A stretch of 64,000 nt of DNA from Temperatibacter sp965603205. Its GTDB lineage: Bacteria; Pseudomonadota; Alphaproteobacteria; Sphingomonadales; Kordiimonadaceae. The stretch is taken from contig CBFDCC010000005.1 in the NCBI GenBank assembly GCA_965603205.1, positions 1 to 64,000 on the forward strand, in the 5' to 3' direction. The notes below the pieces were generated by a model, which saw only the letters and a list, made by a program, of their open reading frames with translations, searched no databases and was not told where the DNA came from. Shown here piece after piece: positions 62,327 to 64,000 of the stretch. The translations under genes were made by a program, and so were the position numbers. The number at the start of each line of letters is the position of its first letter. Position 1 is the first letter of the stretch.

Positions 62327-62335
62327 CAGCTAAAA

Positions 62336-62902
62336 TTAACGAGTTAAAGTACCCGTTCTGCGAATCTTTCGCTGCAACTGCAAAATACCATATATCAGCG
62401 CTTCCGCAGTGGGCGGACAGCCTGGAACATAGATATCAACAGGGACAATACGGTCACATCCACGCACAACACTATAGCTATAGTGATAATAACCACCACC
62501 ATTAGCGCAGCTACCCATAGAAATCACATAACGCGGCTCTGGCATCTGATCGTAAACCTTACGCATGGCAGGCGCCATCTTGTTAGTCAGTGTACCAGCT
62601 ACAATCATCACATCGGACTGACGTGGCGACCCACGCGGCGCGAAACCAAAACGCTCTACATCATAGCGCGCCATGGCAGAATGCATCATCTCAACAGCAC
62701 AGCAAGCAAGACCAAAGGTCATCCACCACAAGCTACCCGTACGCGCCCAGTTAATCAGGTTATCAAGAGAAGTAATGACAAAACCTTTGTCTTGCATTTC
62801 CTCACTCAAGCCCTGAAAATAGGCGTCTCCAGCAGGGCTTATCATTGGCGACAAGGCTGTACTGCCCTGCGCAGCCGCAGAAGTCGTATTACTTACTCCC
62901 AT
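62336..62902 (-). CDS. nuoB: NADH-quinone oxidoreductase subunit B
   Basis: PSST subunit carrying terminal 4Fe-4S cluster N2, the electron donor to quinone. The start at 62902 (MGVSNTTSAAAQG) is chosen because GGGAG lies 9 nt upstream; an earlier in-frame start at 63013 lies deep within nuoA. 188 aa with a variable 30-residue N-terminus, then SLWWMTFGLACCAVEMM (two adjacent Cys), SMGSCANGGGYYHYSY and YVPGCPPTAEALIYG. It overlaps the nuoA stop by 10 nt. Confidence 0.97.
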   Translation of the reverse strand: MGVSNTTSAAAQGSTALSPMISPAGDAYFQGLSEEMQDKGFVITSLDNLINWARTGSLWWMTFGLACCAVEMMHSAMARYDVERFGFAPRGSPRQSDVMIVAGTLTNKMAPAMRKVYDQMPEPRYVISMGSCANGGGYYHYSYSVVRGCDRIVPVDIYVPGCPPTAEALIYGILQLQRKIRRTGTLTR

Positions 62903-63258
62903 TCTAAGGCTCCCTTTTTCCACTCGTAAATGAATCCTATGGTAAGAATGCCAAGGAATATCATCATCGACCAAAAGCCAAACAATCCAATTGTTCCAAG
63001 AGACACAGCCCAAGGGAACAAGAAAGCGACTTCCAAATCAAAGATAATGAATAAAATAGCTACCAAGTAGAAACGCACATCAAATTGATTACGCGAATCG
63101 CCAAAGGCTTCAAACCCACATTCGTATGCTGACAATTTTTCATCATCTGGGTTTTGCTTTGCTACAAGCACCGCAGCACCCACAAAGATAATAGCAAAAG
63201 CTATCGCAATCCCGAGGAATATCAGGATCGGCAGATATTTAATTAGTAAAGACTCCAT
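62893..63258 (-). CDS. nuoA: NADH-quinone oxidoreductase subunit A
   Basis: Small membrane subunit of complex I, three helices (about 9-33, 66-84, 92-110). 121 aa. The conserved loop YECGFEAFGDSRNQFDVRFY (about 45-64) and the membrane acid DLEVAFLFPW are present. First gene of the nuo cluster, about 95 nt downstream of the predicted start of transcription. Confidence 0.97.
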   Translation of the reverse strand: MESLLIKYLPILIFLGIAIAFAIIFVGAAVLVAKQNPDDEKLSAYECGFEAFGDSRNQFDVRFYLVAILFIIFDLEVAFLFPWAVSLGTIGLFGFWSMMIFLGILTIGFIYEWKKGALEWE

Positions 63259-63362
63259 ATGGGGATCTTTTCTTAATATGGTTGGTCCAAATAGTGAGAC
63301 TTCTTTTATCCCTGTCGCCGCAATGGTGCAAGTAAGAAATCACCTAAACTCAATCAAATGCA

Positions 63363-63390
63363 AGTATAGTCATTAGAATTAATAATGCAA
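63363..63390 (-). promoter_or_regulatory. nuo operon promoter
   Basis: On the minus strand TTGCAT and TATACT are separated by 16 nt, about 105 nt before nuoA. The only good candidate in the 277-bp gap between nuoA and the tRNA genes. Confidence 0.55.
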
Positions 63391-63460
63391 AGCTTTGATG
63401 CACTTATAATTAGCTTATTGCATGACTTTTAAGTATTTTTTGAGATTGATTATCAAACAC

Positions 63461-63498
63461 AAAAAAGCGCACCATAATTAAATAGTGCGCTTTTTTTT
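63461..63498 (-). terminator. bidirectional terminator after the first tRNA-Asp
   Basis: AAAAAAGCGCAC pairs perfectly with GTGCGCTTTTTT (12 bp) around a 12-nt loop; T runs on both strands. Ends the tRNA transcript about 38 nt past its 3' end. Confidence 0.9.
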
Positions 63499-63503
63499 GC
63501 GTA

Positions 63504-63629
63504 GCCTTCGTCACTAAAGACTATCAAGTTACAAGTGGCGCGAGTGACGGGACTCGAACCCGCGGCCCTCGGCGTGACAGGCCGATACTCTAACCAACTG
63601 AGCTACACCCGCATCTCTTGTAGGGCGGT
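63504..63629. repeat. tandem repeat unit containing tRNA-Asp, copy 1
   Basis: A block including GCCTTCGTCACTAAAGACTA, the tRNA and the 5' flank ATCTCTTGTAGGGCGGT recurs at 63765-63891 with a period of 261-262 bp. Terminator and -35 region between the blocks have diverged. Confidence 0.85.
63536..63612 (-). tRNA. tRNA-Asp (GTC)
   Basis: 77-nt tRNA with encoded CCA. Acceptor 5' GCGGGTG pairs with CACTCGC, discriminator G, anticodon loop CTGTCAC gives GTC, T loop GGTTCGAGTCC. The sequence is identical to the second copy 262 bp away. Confidence 0.97.
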
Positions 63630-63657
63630 ATTTAATGACCCCCGCCCCTTCTGTCAA
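63629..63657 (-). promoter_or_regulatory. promoter of tRNA-Asp copy 1
   Basis: TTGACA and TAAATA with a 17-nt spacer on the minus strand, then a CCGCCC discriminator 3 nt behind the -10. A GC-rich discriminator at a stable-RNA promoter is the hallmark of stringent control. Confidence 0.75.
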
Positions 63658-63722
63658 TCCCAATTATGCCTAAGATTATTTTTTTTTGAACTCGTGTATT
63701 ATTCACGATGATACCCAGAAAC

Positions 63723-63759
63723 AAAAAAAGCGCTCCAAAATTAATTGGAACGCTTTTTT
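63723..63759 (-). terminator. bidirectional terminator after the second tRNA-Asp
   Basis: AAAAAAGCG and CGCTTTTTT plus an inner TCCAA/TTGGA stem, one internal mismatch; T runs on both strands. Confidence 0.85.
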
Positions 63760-63764
63760 GAACA

Positions 63765-63891
63765 GCCTTCGTCACTAAAGACTATCAATAGTACAAGTGG
63801 CGCGAGTGACGGGACTCGAACCCGCGGCCCTCGGCGTGACAGGCCGATACTCTAACCAACTGAGCTACACCCGCATCTCTTGTAGGGCGGT
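63765..63891. repeat. tandem repeat unit containing tRNA-Asp, copy 2
   Basis: Second copy of the block at 63504-63629; the tRNA and both immediate flanks are the same apart from a short difference near 63789-63791. Confidence 0.85.
63798..63874 (-). tRNA. tRNA-Asp (GTC)
   Basis: 77-nt tRNA including CCA, identical to the copy at 63536-63612; anticodon GTC. Transcribed from its own promoter. Confidence 0.97.
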
Positions 63892-63919
63892 TTCTAGGGC
63901 GATGTTGCTCTACAGTCAA
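63891..63919 (-). promoter_or_regulatory. promoter of tRNA-Asp copy 2
   Basis: TTGACT and TAGAAA with a 17-nt spacer, followed by the same CCGCCC discriminator as copy 1. The remaining 80 bp to the window end are AT-rich with nothing recognised. Confidence 0.65.
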
Positions 63920-64000
63920 TATCTTTTTTAAAAATTATTTAAATTAAATATATCTTATTGATAACATTGGATAAATTTAGAAGGGTATCTCATATTGATT

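Noticed and set aside
1..64000. Mobile elements, CRISPR arrays, toxin-antitoxin pairs, restriction or defence genes, prophage genes, riboswitches.
   Set aside because: No transposase, integrase, regularly spaced repeats or recognisable accessory gene families were seen; essentially every gene is core metabolism or housekeeping.

Overview
The window is a stretch of chromosome from a free-living, apparently motile alphaproteobacterium with a low-to-moderate GC content (roughly 40-45% by eye; not computed). Several gene orders are typical of Alphaproteobacteria: trpE behind a PpiD-type foldase and apart from trpGDC; trpDC-moaC-lexA-comEC-gltX-gltA; skp-bamA-rseP-dxr-cdsA-uppS-frr-pyrH-tsf-rpsB; and nuoA-N followed by birA-coaX-rnj-mce-DUF1467-proS-lolC-lolD-dnaE. 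The LexA box upstream of lexA is the alphaproteobacterial GAAC-N7-GAAC form, and ProRS is the short alphaproteobacterial type without an insertion domain. I cannot name the genus.

Layout. 1-5.3 kb (minus strand): gamma-carbonic-anhydrase-like protein, argC, motA, dsbD and a small tautomerase. 5.4-6.4 kb: rplM-rpsI. 6.7-7.7 kb (plus): a zinc-free MDR oxidoreductase. 7.7-12 kb (minus): an exported coiled-coil protein of unknown function, pyrG, secG, tpiA. 12.4-15.8 kb (plus): ppiD and trpE. 15.8-16.8 kb (minus): a YibQ-type divergent polysaccharide deacetylase. 17.1-20.7 kb (plus): trpG, trpD, trpC, moaC and SOS-controlled lexA. comEC (minus) then faces lexA, with gltX and gltA (plus) beyond. 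26-36.9 kb (minus): envelope biogenesis, isoprenoid, phospholipid and translation genes from skp to rpsB. 36.9-63.3 kb (minus): one almost unbroken same-strand run from nuoA down to a NUDIX gene. The last kilobase holds two tandem tRNA-Asp(GTC) genes, each with its own promoter and terminator.

How the genes work together. The nuo genes encode the 14-subunit NADH:quinone oxidoreductase. The skp-bamA-rseP block covers outer-membrane protein assembly and site-2 proteolysis. dxr, uppS and cdsA supply isoprenoid, undecaprenyl and phospholipid precursors. rpsB, tsf, frr, rplM, rpsI, gltX, proS and the tRNAs serve translation. lolC/lolD handle lipoprotein export, and secG, dsbD and ppiD handle secretion and periplasmic folding.

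I see no mobile element, CRISPR array, toxin-antitoxin pair or defence locus; this is core genome. The points most worth a second look are: (i) two cysteine-bearing insertions in the BamA barrel, one with a textbook EF-hand loop; (ii) a 490-bp structured non-coding stretch between proS and the DUF1467 gene ending in a strong plus-strand terminator; (iii) an H1-histone-like Lys/Ala/Pro tail on ribosomal protein S2 and a long structured rpsB leader; (iv) the unrecognised exported Lys/Ala coiled-coil protein next to pyrG; (v) absence of moeA and of lpxD-fabZ-lpxA from places where they are often found. Promoters were found by eye as -35/-10 matches and are predictions.
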